Of a DNA stretch of 64,000 nt, positions 36,498 through 46,128 are shown in pieces. The position numbers were made by a program, and so were the translations under genes. The notes below the pieces were generated by a model. The model saw only the letters and a program-made list of their open reading frames with translations, made no database searches and was not told the origin of the DNA. Every line of letters begins with the position of its first letter. The first letter of the stretch is position 1. Origin of the DNA: JAMXLO01 sp963791495 (lineage in GTDB: Bacteria; Pseudomonadota; Alphaproteobacteria; Acetobacterales; Acetobacteraceae); assembly GCA_963791495.1 (NCBI GenBank), contig CAWBST010000013.1, positions 372,001 through 436,000 on the forward strand, read 5' to 3'.

Positions 36498-37443
36498 ATG
36501 ACATCGCGATGGGAGCAGGCGGCGCCGATCCGCTACCCGGACCCTGGCATCGTGTCGCTCGATCCGCGCTTCGACAGCATTGCGCTGGGTCACGCGGCGA
36601 TCGAGCGCATCGCCGGCGGCTGCCGCTTCACCGAAGGCCCGGTGTGGTTCGGCGACACGCGGCAACTGCTGTTCAGCGACATCCCGAACGAACGCATCAT
36701 GCGCTGGGACGAGGAGACAGGTGCTGTCAGCGTGTTCCGTCGGCCGTCGCATTATGCCAACGGCAACACGCGCGATCGGCAGGGGCGGCTGATCACCTGC
36801 GAGATGGGCAGCCAGCGCCTGACGCGCACCGAGTACGACGGCACGGTCACCGTGCTGGCGGACCGCTTCGACGGCAAGCGGCTGACGGGGCCGAACGATG
36901 TGGTGGTGAAGTCGGACGGCTCGATCTGGTTCAGCGACAACGGTGCCGGCATTCGGGGGAACTACCTGGGGCACAAGGGAACGCCGGAGCTGCCGTATCG
37001 CGTCTATCGCATCGATGGCAGGAGCGGCGAGATGACGGTGGCGATCGGCGACATGGCACGGCCGAATGGGCTCGCGTTCTCACCGGACGAGTCACGGCTT
37101 GTACGTGGTGGATACGCCGGGGGAGCCGAAGACCACGCATGTCTATGACATCGTCGATGGGACGAAGGCAGTGAACGGGCGGGTGTTCTTCGATGGCAAG
37201 GGTTGGGCGGATGGCATCCGCGTCGACACCGAGGGCAACGTCTGGTGCGGCTTCTCGGGCGGCGAGGGCGAGGACGGCGTCGCGGTGTTCGCGCCCGACG
37301 GCAAGCTGATCGGCCGCATCCTGCTGCCGGAGCGCTGTGCCAATGTCTGCTTCGGCGGGATGAAGCGGAACCGGCTGTTCATGGCGGCGAGCCAGTCGGT
37401 CTACGCGGTCTATGTCGAGGCACAGGGGGTGCTGGGCGGGTAG
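36498..37443 (+). pseudogene. SMP-30/gluconolactonase-type protein, one frameshift
   Basis: From the ATG at 36498 (GAGGAGG upstream) the first frame gives the six-bladed propeller sequence FTEGPVWFGDTRQLLFSDIPNERIMRWD, LTGPNDVVVKSDGSIWFSD and MARPNGLAFSPDESRL. One extra base at 37096-37101 moves the rest, YVVDTP to the GWADGIRVDTEGNVWCG strand (metal Asp), into the next frame. Corrected length is about 314 residues, normal for the family, which hydrolyses lactones with a divalent metal. It is probably intact in the organism. Confidence 0.85.
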
Positions 37444-37457
37444 CGGATCCCGAACCG

Positions 37458-37838
37458 TCAATCCCACTGGTTGGCGTTCTTCGGGAAACCCGGACGCTGC
37501 ACGCGTACTACGCAGAAGCGTTGTCCCGTTGGGGCCTGCATCACCACCCAGCGCTCCAGGCGCTCTACGACCTGCGCGCCGAGCTTCTCCAGGCGCGCCA
37601 CTTCGGCAGGGATGTCGTCGGTCTCTATATCCAGGTGGACGCGACTCTCGTGGCCGACGCGCTGGATCTGCACGATGGGTTCGTCCGGCGGCGTCTCCAA
37701 CATCCGATAATTTCCGCGGCTTCCCCAATGGTTGAGGTCCACGGGACGACCGAGCGCGTTTGCCCAGAAGCGGGCGGCCTCGTCCACATCCGAGGTCTTG
37801 CAGTCGATCAGGAGAGCGCAGAGACGCGAACGGTGCAT
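37458..37838 (-). CDS. VOC (glyoxalase/bleomycin-resistance) superfamily protein
   Basis: 126 residues with the two beta-alpha-beta-beta-beta units: LCALLIDCKTSDVDEAARFWANALGRP and SRVHLDIETDDIPAEVARLEKLGAQVV. It ends with the strand GQRFCVVRVQRPGFP. Similar proteins are usually annotated only as VOC family; ligand and metal residues cannot be assigned with confidence. It is convergent with the SMP-30 gene. Confidence 0.85.
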   Translation of the reverse strand: MHRSRLCALLIDCKTSDVDEAARFWANALGRPVDLNHWGSRGNYRMLETPPDEPIVQIQRVGHESRVHLDIETDDIPAEVARLEKLGAQVVERLERWVVMQAPTGQRFCVVRVQRPGFPKNANQWD

Positions 37839-37908
37839 GTCGATGCCTCATGGTTTGGCTTGGACAAGACTTGGGGCGCCTTGTCCGAGGCGTCGAGAGC
37901 CGACGATT

Positions 37909-38178
37909 TTACGGCATGCGGCCTGCCCGGCGTCGCAGCTTCGTCTCATTGTTTCGAATTCTTTGTTGTCGCCGTGATGTTTCGGCCTCGTGCCTGATGA
38001 GATGCTCGCGCGCAAGCCGCAGACTAACTTCAAGCACAGCGAGAAGCGTGCGAGCCATCTCGCCTGTGGTGGAACCCTCGGGTAACGCCATCTTCTCGAC
38101 AAGAGCTTTCTGACGCGCGACCAGATGCTCAGCTTGTGCGACATGCGACCTTAGTATCGCAACGCGCGACTCGGTCAT
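37909..38178 (-). CDS. Hypothetical small coiled-coil protein
   Basis: 89 residues, highly charged and helical: VAILRSHVAQAEHLVARQKALVEKMALPEGSTTGEMARTLLAVLEVSLRLAREHL would form two helices separated by a PEGSTTG turn. Similar short proteins are common unknowns in rhizobia and their relatives. It has no clear partner nearby. Confidence 0.5.
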   Translation of the reverse strand: MTESRVAILRSHVAQAEHLVARQKALVEKMALPEGSTTGEMARTLLAVLEVSLRLAREHLIRHEAETSRRQQRIRNNETKLRRRAGRMP

Positions 38179-38405
38179 CGTCGATCAGCTTTTCTTCTGC
38201 CTTTCGGCCGCCAAATGCGACTTCCTCTTCGCAGCGTAGTTCAGGTGCCGTCTCGCGATAGTGGTCCCGTGTTCAATTTGCCGGGTCCTCCGGCCGCGCC
38301 AGCCATGTGTCATTGCAATCGCAATATTCCATTAAAGTTCCGTTCCTTGCAGGGCGATGTCCTTTTGAAGTACGTTCAGGGCGCACTGACGTTGGGGTAA
38401 GTGCG

Positions 38406-38585
38406 ATGGATTCGAACGAACTTCATCAGCAAGCGTCAAGGTGTCGCCGCTTGGCGATCCTGATCGGGCGGGCCGATGTCAGCCACACCCTGCACGAGTT
38501 GGCGGATGAGTACGAGCTCAGGGCCAAGAGCACTGAGGAAGACGAGCGCAGCGCCGGCCGGCAGGGTGTAATCGCTCGGTGCTGA
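38406..38585 (+). CDS. Hypothetical small protein
   Basis: 59 residues from the ATG at 38406: DSNELHQQASRCRRLAILI followed by DVSHTLHELADEYELRAKS. This helical pattern (residue counts and the LxxxADEYExRA ending) is common among short unknown proteins of alphaproteobacteria. A longer frame upstream is unlikely to be real. Confidence 0.55.
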   Translation: MDSNELHQQASRCRRLAILIGRADVSHTLHELADEYELRAKSTEEDERSAGRQGVIARC

Positions 38586-38687
38586 CCCGCATCGCGGGCT
38601 GGCGAGTTGCCGGCCAGCAGTGCGATGCGCGGTCAGGGAATGCGGGGTTGGTGATTTGTACTACAAGCGCGCCGGGCGTAGGTTGCG

Positions 38688-38924
38688 ATGGCAGAAGAGC
38701 AGCGAATCGTCGAATTACACGACCTCGCTGAGATGACGCGTGATCTGGCTCGCATGATCGGCTTCCGACTTACCCGTAATACTACTGTCCTAGAGCTGTG
38801 TTCAGCGCGCGGCGCGGCTGAGGCGGCAGAGCAACAGTATGGCTCCTCGGTCCCGAGAGGCGCCATCTTTTTGTCCGGGGATGATTGTTGGACCGCAAAG
38901 ATCATCGGGCCGCTGCTCGTCTGA
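38688..38924 (+). CDS. Hypothetical small protein
   Basis: 78 residues beginning MAEEQRIVELHDLAEMTRDLARMIGFRL. No family was recognised. Its coding quality is modest; base use is more even than in neighbours. The tract 37.8-39.3 kb is rich in small unknown genes and may be a recent insertion. Confidence 0.4.
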   Translation: MAEEQRIVELHDLAEMTRDLARMIGFRLTRNTTVLELCSARGAAEAAEQQYGSSVPRGAIFLSGDDCWTAKIIGPLLV

Positions 38925-39283
38925 AATCATAGTGCCCCCGGCATTTGATCGGATACCGTGCTGTCCACTGTCCGGTGGATAAGGCGGGGGAAAACCCGGT
39001 GGGCGGATGCGGCCCTGTGGCCGTGCCGCTGGCCGTTCTTCGACTGCCGTCTCGCTGGCCGCTTTCTGCCCTAAGGGTTCGCCGCGGTATAAACGAATCA
39101 CATCCAGGCACGGTTCGTGTCCCATCGTCACGGCGTGGCTTGGCCAATCCATCCATGTCTTGCGGCCTGCAGCCTGGAAAGACGTGGAGGGCCGGGCCAA
39201 GCCCTGCCATGACGTGGGGCGCGATCACTGCGCCGCTTGAAGTGCTTATTGTTCCGCAGAGCCTTAGTTCCCTCGATGTCGTT
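38925..39283. other. Gene-free gap, 359 bases
   Basis: No convincing frame on either strand. It lies between the small unknown genes and the end of the substrate-binding protein gene. No clear terminator or repeat seen. Confidence 0.35.
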
Positions 39284-40213
39284 TCATCCGTTCCCTGCCC
39301 AGAGATGGCGGACTTGGGTCGCGACGATCCGATCATACGGCACGTCGCCGGCGAGCACGCCCACGTCCCGGGCGAAGGCGTTGACCGCGGCGACCGAAGC
39401 CTCACCGATCGTCGCATCGTAGAACGGCAGGTCACGGCGTACGATCCCAGCGATCAGCTCCGCCTCACGCGCCGGAAATCGCCTGTGGCCGACGTCGGTG
39501 GCAAGCGACACGTCCTGTTTCAATGCATGCTGCACCGAGACCAGCGCGCGCACCGCCGCCGCGGCGGTTTGCGGCGAGTGTTCAATCAACCGCTCGGTCG
39601 TCGCCAGCACCGGCATGGTGTAATCGAAGCAACCGGGCGGCCCGTCGCCGCGGCGAACATCGAGGACGATAGTGCCGGTGCCTGTCGTCACCGCTATCTC
39701 GGTCGCCATGCCGTTGGCCCAGAACCCGTCGATCTTTCCCGCCGCCAGCGCCTCGGCCGCAGTGAGTCCGAAATTGACGCCGGACCCTGTGGCGCCTGGC
39801 ACCGGGCCGATGTCGATCTGATCGCGTCCGGGGTCGAGGCCTGCCGCTGCCAACAGCCGGCGCAGTCCCATCTCGACCCACGGTGCCGCGCCGATACGCC
39901 GGCCGCGGAGCGCCATCAGATCGCCTCGGGCGATGCCGAGGTCGGCGCGCATCACCAGGAACCAGTACATTCCCTGTGCCAATGCGCCGAGCAATCGCAC
40001 GCCGCGCCATTCGGGAAACGCGGCGAGCGCGCCATGCGCGGCACCACCGACGAAATCGACCTCGCCGTCGCGCAATGCCGCGTAGGCGCGATCGACGGGA
40101 AAGATCAGTTCGGCAGAGACCTCGATCCCCTCGCGTGCGAAGAACCCAAGTTCGGCCGCCGCCAGGGCCGGGAAATACGAGTTCGAGATCAGGTCCGGTA
40201 TTGCGAGCTTCAT
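39284..40213 (-). CDS. ABC-type substrate-binding protein (NMT1/THI5-like)
   Basis: 309 residues. The start MKLAIPDLISNSYFPALAAAELGFFAREGIEV is the periplasmic-binding-protein type II fold used by SsuA/TauA/ThiY. Further blocks are DVGFVGGAAH-like (VDFVGGAAHGAL) and KIDGFWANGMATEIAV. No signal peptide is visible, and no ATPase or permease gene is adjacent, so it may be cytoplasmic, use another route, or act as an enzyme-like NMT1 protein. Confidence 0.8.
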   Translation of the reverse strand: MKLAIPDLISNSYFPALAAAELGFFAREGIEVSAELIFPVDRAYAALRDGEVDFVGGAAHGALAAFPEWRGVRLLGALAQGMYWFLVMRADLGIARGDLMALRGRRIGAAPWVEMGLRRLLAAAGLDPGRDQIDIGPVPGATGSGVNFGLTAAEALAAGKIDGFWANGMATEIAVTTGTGTIVLDVRRGDGPPGCFDYTMPVLATTERLIEHSPQTAAAAVRALVSVQHALKQDVSLATDVGHRRFPAREAELIAGIVRRDLPFYDATIGEASVAAVNAFARDVGVLAGDVPYDRIVATQVRHLWAGNG

Positions 40214-40331
40214 CCTTTGAGACCCGACAGATTCGTTCAGCCCGTCACTATTCTGCGTGCATCCGCGTGCATCTGCTTACATCTGCGTTTGGATTCTTCC
40301 TTTGCGAAGCTGCGCGGCGCACGTTTGAGGG

Positions 40332-41174
40332 TCATGATGCTCTGCCTTCTGCGACCAGCCGGCCGACACCCTCGATGATGCCGTCCCAGTTGTCGACCTC
40401 GGCAGAGCGCAGCAGGTCCGACGCCACCATGATGTGCTGCACGCCAGCCGCCTCGTAGGCAGCGACACGCGCACGCAGTTCCCCAAGGTCGCGGCCGTCC
40501 CAGTTCACCCGCGTCGAGATGGTGAAGTCCGCGCCAGGCCGTTCCGCGCGCAGGCGCTGCACGATCGCCGCAGTCTGCTCCGGCGTTTCGCGCGATCCAT
40601 GCCAGCCGTCGGCGAGGCGGATCGTGCGCTTCAGCGCAGCGTCTGAGCTTCCGCCGATCCACAGCGGGATCGGCACGATGGGGAGCGGCGTCATGGTCAT
40701 GTCGGTGATCTCGGCCGGGATGTGCCGCGTGGGGAACGTCACCGGGTCTTGCGTCCAGACGGCGCGCATCAGCGCAATGCCTTCGTCCATGCGGCGGCCC
40801 CGCTCATGGAACGGCGCGCCGAGGGCGGCGAACTCCGGTTCCAGCCAGCCGACGCCGGCGCCCAATATCAGCCGACCGTTGGAGAGGTTCTGCAGCGTCG
40901 CCAGTTCCTTCGCCAGCGGGATCGGATGGCGCATCGGCAGCACCAGGACGGAGGTGCCGAGACGCACGCGCTCGGTCACCGCGGCGACCCAGGTGAGCGT
41001 GAGCACCGGCTCGTAGAACGGCAGCTTCCGCGGAAACTGGGTGCGGGGGAGGATGATGTGTTCGCTAACCCAGATATCGGCGAACCCCAGCGCCTCGGCC
41101 TGCAGGGCGAAGCGGCGGATCAAGGCGGGGGTGGCGCGCTCGCCGGCGTGGGGGAGGTGGATGCCGAACTGCAT
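40332..41174 (-). CDS. F420-type luciferase-like oxidoreductase, paralogue of 35616-36434
   Basis: 280 residues starting MQFGIHLPHAGERATPALIRRFALQAEALGFAD. Long identical stretches with the gene at 35616 (for example PLAKELATL.NLSNGRLILGAGVGWLEPEF and ERGRRMDEGIA.MRAVWTQDPVTF) show a duplication. The C-terminal half differs most. Function as in its paralogue: a flavin- or F420-dependent oxidoreductase of unknown substrate. It is divergent from the MFS gene at 41283. Confidence 0.9.
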   Translation of the reverse strand: MQFGIHLPHAGERATPALIRRFALQAEALGFADIWVSEHIILPRTQFPRKLPFYEPVLTLTWVAAVTERVRLGTSVLVLPMRHPIPLAKELATLQNLSNGRLILGAGVGWLEPEFAALGAPFHERGRRMDEGIALMRAVWTQDPVTFPTRHIPAEITDMTMTPLPIVPIPLWIGGSSDAALKRTIRLADGWHGSRETPEQTAAIVQRLRAERPGADFTISTRVNWDGRDLGELRARVAAYEAAGVQHIMVASDLLRSAEVDNWDGIIEGVGRLVAEGRAS

Positions 41175-41282
41175 GGTGGTGGGTCCTTCTGGTTCTCATC
41201 CGAAGCGGCGGTGTCGTACCTCGCCTATACGGGACTTCCCAACGCCGGTGCTAAGATTCGGCGGGGAACACAGCGAGGGGCC

Positions 41283-42566
41283 ATGATGCAGCAGGCTATC
41301 GAGGTGGCGCCGACGCGTGGCGGTTCGGTGTTGCCGCAGGTCGCGGGCGTGATCGGCAATGTGCTGGAATGGTACGACTTTGCTGCGTACGGTTTCCTGG
41401 CTGCGACCTTCGCGGTGAATTTCTTTCCGCTCGAGAACCATCTGCTGTCACTATTGGCCTCGTACGGTGTTTTCGCCGCTGCGTTCGTCATGCGACCGCT
41501 GGGCGGGTTGCTGTTCGGTCATATCGGCGATCGCGTCGGCCGGCGCATGGCGCTGGTGATATCGGTGCTGGCGATGGCGGTGCCGTCGTTCGCCATCGGG
41601 CTGCTGCCTACCTACGCCGGCGTCGGAGTGCTCGCGCCCGTGCTGCTGATCCTGCTGCGCATGATCCAGGGCGTATCGATCGGTGGTGAGCTCACGATCT
41701 CCATCGTCTATCTGGGCGAACGCAGCACGGGCCGACATCGCGGCGTCAGCGCCAGCCTGAGCTTCGTGGGCGCCGTGGTCGGCACGCTGATCGGATCGCT
41801 GCTCATTTCCACGCTGGACAGCACGCTGGGCGCAGAGGCCATGCGCACGTGGGGCTGGCGCATCCCATTCCTGGGCAGCGCCGTGCTGGGCGCACTGGGC
41901 TTGGCGTTGCGCATGGCGGGGTTGGAGGAGACGGCGGAACCGATTTCCCGCACCGGGCGCGCGCCGGTGATCGTTGCCTTCACCACCGAATGGCGCGCCA
42001 TGCTGCTGGCGTTCCTGATAAGCATCCCCTCCGGCGCGGCCTATTATGTCGGGTTCATTTATCTGGTGACCTTCGCGCACCAGTACGACGCATTGCCTGC
42101 GGCGCAGGCGAACCTGGTGGTGACCGGTGGGCTGCTGACGCTGCTGTTCGGTGTGCCGCTGGCCGCGGCATTGTCGGATCGCGTGGGCCGCAGGCCGGTG
42201 ATGCTGGCGGGTGTGATCGGCCAACTGCTGCTGGCGTGGCCGCTATTCGCCATCGCTACCAACCATCGTCTCTGGGAATTGCGCGGCTGGGAAATCCTGT
42301 TTGCCATCGCACAGTCGATGGTGAGCGGGCCGATGCCAGCGATGCTGGCCGAGCGTTTTCCTGCCCGAGTGCGCTGCACCGCTTCGTCCATCAGTTACAA
42401 CGCGGCGATGACGTTGCTGGGCGGCACGGGACCGATGATCGTGGTGTATCTGATCGCGGTCAGTGGCGTTCCCACTGCGCCTTCCTGGTATGTGATGGCG
42501 ACCTCGATCGCCGCGGCCATCGGCATCCTGCTGGCCCGCGAACGCGCGGGCGCCGCGCTGACATGA
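41283..42566 (+). CDS. MFS transporter (metabolite:H+ symporter, ProP/KgtP-like)
   Basis: 427 residues, 12 helices, starting at ATG 41283. MHS-family marks: GNVLEWYDFAAYGFLAATFAVNFFP in helix 1, GHIGDRVGRRMAL in the first loop, RMIQGVSIGGELTISIVYLGER and SDRVGRRPVML in the second half. Relatives import organic acids or betaine with protons. It is divergent from the luciferase-like paralogue and upstream of the Baeyer-Villiger enzyme. Confidence 0.93.
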   Translation: MMQQAIEVAPTRGGSVLPQVAGVIGNVLEWYDFAAYGFLAATFAVNFFPLENHLLSLLASYGVFAAAFVMRPLGGLLFGHIGDRVGRRMALVISVLAMAVPSFAIGLLPTYAGVGVLAPVLLILLRMIQGVSIGGELTISIVYLGERSTGRHRGVSASLSFVGAVVGTLIGSLLISTLDSTLGAEAMRTWGWRIPFLGSAVLGALGLALRMAGLEETAEPISRTGRAPVIVAFTTEWRAMLLAFLISIPSGAAYYVGFIYLVTFAHQYDALPAAQANLVVTGGLLTLLFGVPLAAALSDRVGRRPVMLAGVIGQLLLAWPLFAIATNHRLWELRGWEILFAIAQSMVSGPMPAMLAERFPARVRCTASSISYNAAMTLLGGTGPMIVVYLIAVSGVPTAPSWYVMATSIAAAIGILLARERAGAALT

Positions 42567-42739
42567 AGGATGCGCCGGGGTCGGCTCCCTGGTGGAACGG
42601 GATTCTCAAAGCGCCCGATCGAGACTGAACCGCGAGCGTGGCTTGCGGCCATGGCCGAGCGCGTGCGAGATACCGGTCAGTAGCCAACCCGACCCACACG
42701 TTTGCCCCCGGGTCTGAGACATCGGAAGAGGAAATACGG

Positions 42740-44383
42740 ATGAACGACTCACTTGCGGTCATGGAGCGGCCGCAGGCGGCCGACAGCACGGAATTCGACG
42801 CGATCATCATCGGCGCCGGGATTTCCGGCATGTTCATGCTCTATCGCCTGCGGCAACTGGGCATGACCGCGCGTGTCTTCGAGACCGGCACCAATGTCGG
42901 CGGCACTTGGTACTGGAACCGCTATCCCGGGGCCCGCTTTGATTCGGAAAGCTGGACCTACGGCTATTCATTCTCGAAGGAGCTGATGCAGGAATGGGAC
43001 TGGAAGGAGCACTTCTCCCCCCAGCCCGACACGCTGGAATACCTGAACCACACGGCCGACAAGTTCGACCTGCGCCGCGACATGCAGTTCTGCAGCACGG
43101 TGACGGCGGCACATTGGGATGACGCGGCGAACCAATGGACCGTGACCCTTGAGAGTGGACAGCAGGCACGGTCGCGATTCCTGTGCACCGCGGTCGGCAT
43201 ACTCTCCGCCCATACGATGCCGGCCATCCCGGGCGTGGAGAGCTTCCGCGGTCCGGCCTATCACCCCGCACGCTGGCCGCATACGCCGGTCGATTTCACG
43301 GACAAACGCGTCGGCATCATCGGCACCGGCGCCACCGCCATCCAGGCGATCCCGGAGATCGCCAAGCAGGCGAAGCAGCTCACCGTCTTCCAGCGCCGGC
43401 CGAACTGGGCTGCGCCGCTGCACAATTCCAAGATCAGCAAAGCGGAAATGGAGGCAATCAAGTCGCGCTACGACGAGATCTACGCGCACTGCGCTACCAC
43501 GCCGATGTGGTTCATCCACCAGGCCGACCCCCGCAAGACCCTGGAGGTGCCGCCGGATGAGCGTGAGGCGTTCTGGGAAAAACTATACGCGGAGCCGGGT
43601 TTTGGCATCTGGCTGGGCAATTTCCGCGACACCTTTGTCGACGAGAAGGCCAACTCCGCGTTGAGCGATTTCATCGCCCGGAAGATTCGCCAGCGTGTGA
43701 AGGACCCGAAGGTCGCGGAGAAACTGATTCCAAAGGACCACGGTTTCGGGGCCCGTCGCGTGCCGCTGGAGAGCGGTTATTTCGAGGCCTACAACCGTGA
43801 CAATGTGCTGCTGGTCGATACGCTGAACGACGAGCCGATCGAGCGGATCACGCCGCGCGGCATCCAGACCAGCAAGCGAGAGCATGAATTCGATATCCTG
43901 ATCTATGCCACCGGCTTCGATGGGGTGACGGGCGCGTTCGATCGGATCGACATCCGTGGCACGAACGGCGTGCGACTGACGGATGCCTGGGCGGACAGTC
44001 CCCGCACCTATCTGGGCATGCTGGCTGAAGGCTTTCCCAACATGATGATGGTGCTGGGTCCGCACACAGCGCGTGGCAATATCCCGCAGGCCGTCGAACA
44101 CAGCGTGGAATTTCAGACCGGTATTCTGCGGTTCATGCGAGAACACGGCTACACCCACGTGGAGACGCGGCCCGAGCATGTGGCGGAGTGGACCGAGACC
44201 GTGATCAAGGCGGCCGAGCCGCTGCTGTCATCCAAGGTCGATTCCTGGCAGACCGGCGTGAACCGCAATGTGGAGGGCCGCAGCGTACGCCGCGTGCTGG
44301 GGTATAATGGCCATGGCGTACATTTCCGGCGCAAGACGGACGAAGTCGCCAAGGGCGGATACCAGGAGTTCGCGTTCCGGTGA
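42740..44383 (+). CDS. Baeyer-Villiger type flavin monooxygenase
   Basis: 547 residues from ATG 42740, with GGAAGAGG upstream. Two Rossmann motifs: GAGISG at 25-30 (FAD) and GTGATA near 195 (NADPH). Between them is the type I Baeyer-Villiger fingerprint FxGxxxHxxxWP, here FRGPAYHPARWP at 169-180. It resembles cyclohexanone and phenylacetone monooxygenases, which insert an oxygen next to a ketone to give an ester or lactone. It is followed by a RidA protein. Confidence 0.95.
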   Translation: MNDSLAVMERPQAADSTEFDAIIIGAGISGMFMLYRLRQLGMTARVFETGTNVGGTWYWNRYPGARFDSESWTYGYSFSKELMQEWDWKEHFSPQPDTLEYLNHTADKFDLRRDMQFCSTVTAAHWDDAANQWTVTLESGQQARSRFLCTAVGILSAHTMPAIPGVESFRGPAYHPARWPHTPVDFTDKRVGIIGTGATAIQAIPEIAKQAKQLTVFQRRPNWAAPLHNSKISKAEMEAIKSRYDEIYAHCATTPMWFIHQADPRKTLEVPPDEREAFWEKLYAEPGFGIWLGNFRDTFVDEKANSALSDFIARKIRQRVKDPKVAEKLIPKDHGFGARRVPLESGYFEAYNRDNVLLVDTLNDEPIERITPRGIQTSKREHEFDILIYATGFDGVTGAFDRIDIRGTNGVRLTDAWADSPRTYLGMLAEGFPNMMMVLGPHTARGNIPQAVEHSVEFQTGILRFMREHGYTHVETRPEHVAEWTETVIKAAEPLLSSKVDSWQTGVNRNVEGRSVRRVLGYNGHGVHFRRKTDEVAKGGYQEFAFR

Positions 44384-44488
44384 GCGCGCATGCAGTGGGA
44401 GGCGGCGCGTAGACCTCAGAGAGCGCTCACTGCCCCGCACCGCCCCCATCCTCGTGACCAGTGTTGCGCAGATCGAGGGCGCACCATT

Positions 44489-44908
44489 ATGAGCTCGCGC
44501 GTTGACACTCTGACGCCACCGAACACGCCGACGCCGATCGGTCCCTACAATCACGTCGCGAAGGTGGGCGAGCACATCTGGATCGGTGGCACCGCGGGCG
44601 TGGATCCGGCGACCGGGCAGCTGGCGGGGGCCGATGTCGCGGCGCAGACGCGGCAGATCCTGCGATCGTTCAAGGTGATGCTGGAAGCCGTCGGGTCCGA
44701 CCTGGATCATGCCGTGCACATCAACATCTTTCTCAAGAGCATGGCGGATTTCGACGCAATGAACGCAGCATACGCCGAGGCCATGGGGCTGCATCGTCCG
44801 GCGCGGACGGTGGTTGCCGTGAGCGAGCTGCCCAAGCCTGGGGTATTGCTGACGATGAACCTGACGGCGGTGACCAGGCGTGCGCTCACCGGAAGCGCAG
44901 GTAGCTGA
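44489..44908 (+). CDS. RidA-family protein
   Basis: 139 residues from ATG 44489. The RidA fold is shown by TPIGPYNHVAKVGEHIWIGGTAGVDPATGQL, DLDHAVHINIFLKSMADFDAMNAAYAEAM and RPARTVVAVSELPKPGVLLTMNLTAV. The Arg that binds reactive enamine/imine substrates in RidA is retained in PARTVV. Many RidA relatives in catabolic operons have other hydrolytic roles. It overlaps the convergent gene by 23 bases. Confidence 0.92.
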   Translation: MSSRVDTLTPPNTPTPIGPYNHVAKVGEHIWIGGTAGVDPATGQLAGADVAAQTRQILRSFKVMLEAVGSDLDHAVHINIFLKSMADFDAMNAAYAEAMGLHRPARTVVAVSELPKPGVLLTMNLTAVTRRALTGSAGS

Positions 44909-45398
44909 TCCAGTTATAGCGGCAGATCACGTTGCGGTAGACCATCACGCCCGGGTTGCTGGAAGCGGCGCCGCGCGGGCAGGTGAGCTGATCGCCATCC
45001 CAGCGCAGGCCGCCGAGGTCGAGCACTTCCCAGCCGACGGCGCGACCGATGCCCATGCAGTCGTTCTTGTTGCCGGCCGCCTTGCCCTGCCCGACGGACA
45101 GCATGCAATGCATCATGCGCTCCTGACCGTCCTCCACGAAGTAGAAGCCGAGGATCTGGCCCGGCTGGAGTGAGGCGATGGTCTGAGGGCGGGCCAGGAC
45201 GGCACTGGCGCCGCCGACCATGTCCGACTTGCCGCTGATCCTGTTGTACTGGGTCTGGTCGATGATTCCGGCTTTGAGGGCGCAGTGTTTCACCGCGTCC
45301 CAGCACATCAGGCTGGAGAGCTTCAGGTAGTCGTCGCCGGCGGTGTTCTCGGCGGCCTTCCGCGCGTAGTTGGTGGCGAGCTGGTTTTCCGGGTCCAT
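44886..45398 (-). CDS. Hypothetical protein, possible papain-like fold
   Basis: 170 residues without a signal peptide. No family is recognised with certainty. A Cys at the start of a helix (LSSLMCWDAVKHCALKAGI, Cys32) and a later strand with His (MMHCMLSVGQGKAAGNKNDCMGIG, His95) have the spacing and context of NlpC/P60 or papain-like peptidases; the next residues NDCMGIG could supply the third residue. Similar proteins occur as T6SS-related effectors, but no secretion genes are near. This is weak inference. Confidence 0.55.
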   Translation of the reverse strand: MDPENQLATNYARKAAENTAGDDYLKLSSLMCWDAVKHCALKAGIIDQTQYNRISGKSDMVGGASAVLARPQTIASLQPGQILGFYFVEDGQERMMHCMLSVGQGKAAGNKNDCMGIGRAVGWEVLDLGGLRWDGDQLTCPRGAASSNPGVMVYRNVICRYNWISYLRFR

Positions 45399-45515
45399 GG
45401 TCCGGGGGTCTCCGTGGTTTGCGGGCGCTGGCTAAATTTGGTCACCGTTCACGTCCCTGTTCGCGTCAGTAGCGCACGACTCCGGGTGGGCGCTGGAGCC
45501 GTTTTGGCGCTGACC

Positions 45516-45923
45516 TCAGACCTGCCGTTTCGCAAAGCGCTGCATGTCGCCGGTCAGATGCACCCAGGGCAACGCGTCGTCGCAGAAGCTCTCGCGGGCC
45601 GGTGTGACCGATTTCGGCTCGTCGAACGTGCCGATGTTGAGCACCACTCGGCCCGGCGCAGTGCCCGCCTCCTCCGCGATCGACGAGCCGCATTCCGGGC
45701 AGAAATGTCGGAGGATCGGCTTGCCGCTGCCACCCAGACTGGTGAACGTTTTCATCGTGCCATTGATTGTCACCGCCTCCTTGGGAAGGACGACCAGGGC
45801 ACCAAAGGCGCTGCCAGTGAACCTCTGGCAGTCGCGGCAATGACACACGAACGTCATCATCGGATCCGCCGTTGTCGTGTAGCGCACCGCGCCGCACAGA
45901 CAGCCGCCTGTCAGTTGAGGCAT
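45516..45923 (-). CDS. GFA-family zinc protein (CENP-V/glutathione-dependent formaldehyde-activating type)
   Basis: 135 residues with the GFA zinc pattern: GGCLCGAVRY (Cys8, Cys10), VCHCRDCQRFTGSAFGAL (Cys27, Cys29, Cys32) and HFCPECGSSI. These bind two zinc ions. Most members have no proven role; the formaldehyde function applies to few. It stands alone, downstream of nothing obvious. Confidence 0.93.
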   Translation of the reverse strand: MPQLTGGCLCGAVRYTTTADPMMTFVCHCRDCQRFTGSAFGALVVLPKEAVTINGTMKTFTSLGGSGKPILRHFCPECGSSIAEEAGTAPGRVVLNIGTFDEPKSVTPARESFCDDALPWVHLTGDMQRFAKRQV

Positions 45924-46128
45924 CGTTTGTCCTCCGTTGGAAGCATACGCGATGCTCGGTGTTCCGCACGCGGTGCCAGCACATCGGATTGGAGCATACT
46001 GAACGATGACAGAGGCGTGAAGTCGCTCCGCAATGCAGGCCAGAGCCGTTGGGGAACGTCCGGAAGCCGCCTGCAGCCATTTGCGTTGTTTGCGTTACCG
46101 CTTCCTGCCTACCGCCAACCAAGCGAAA

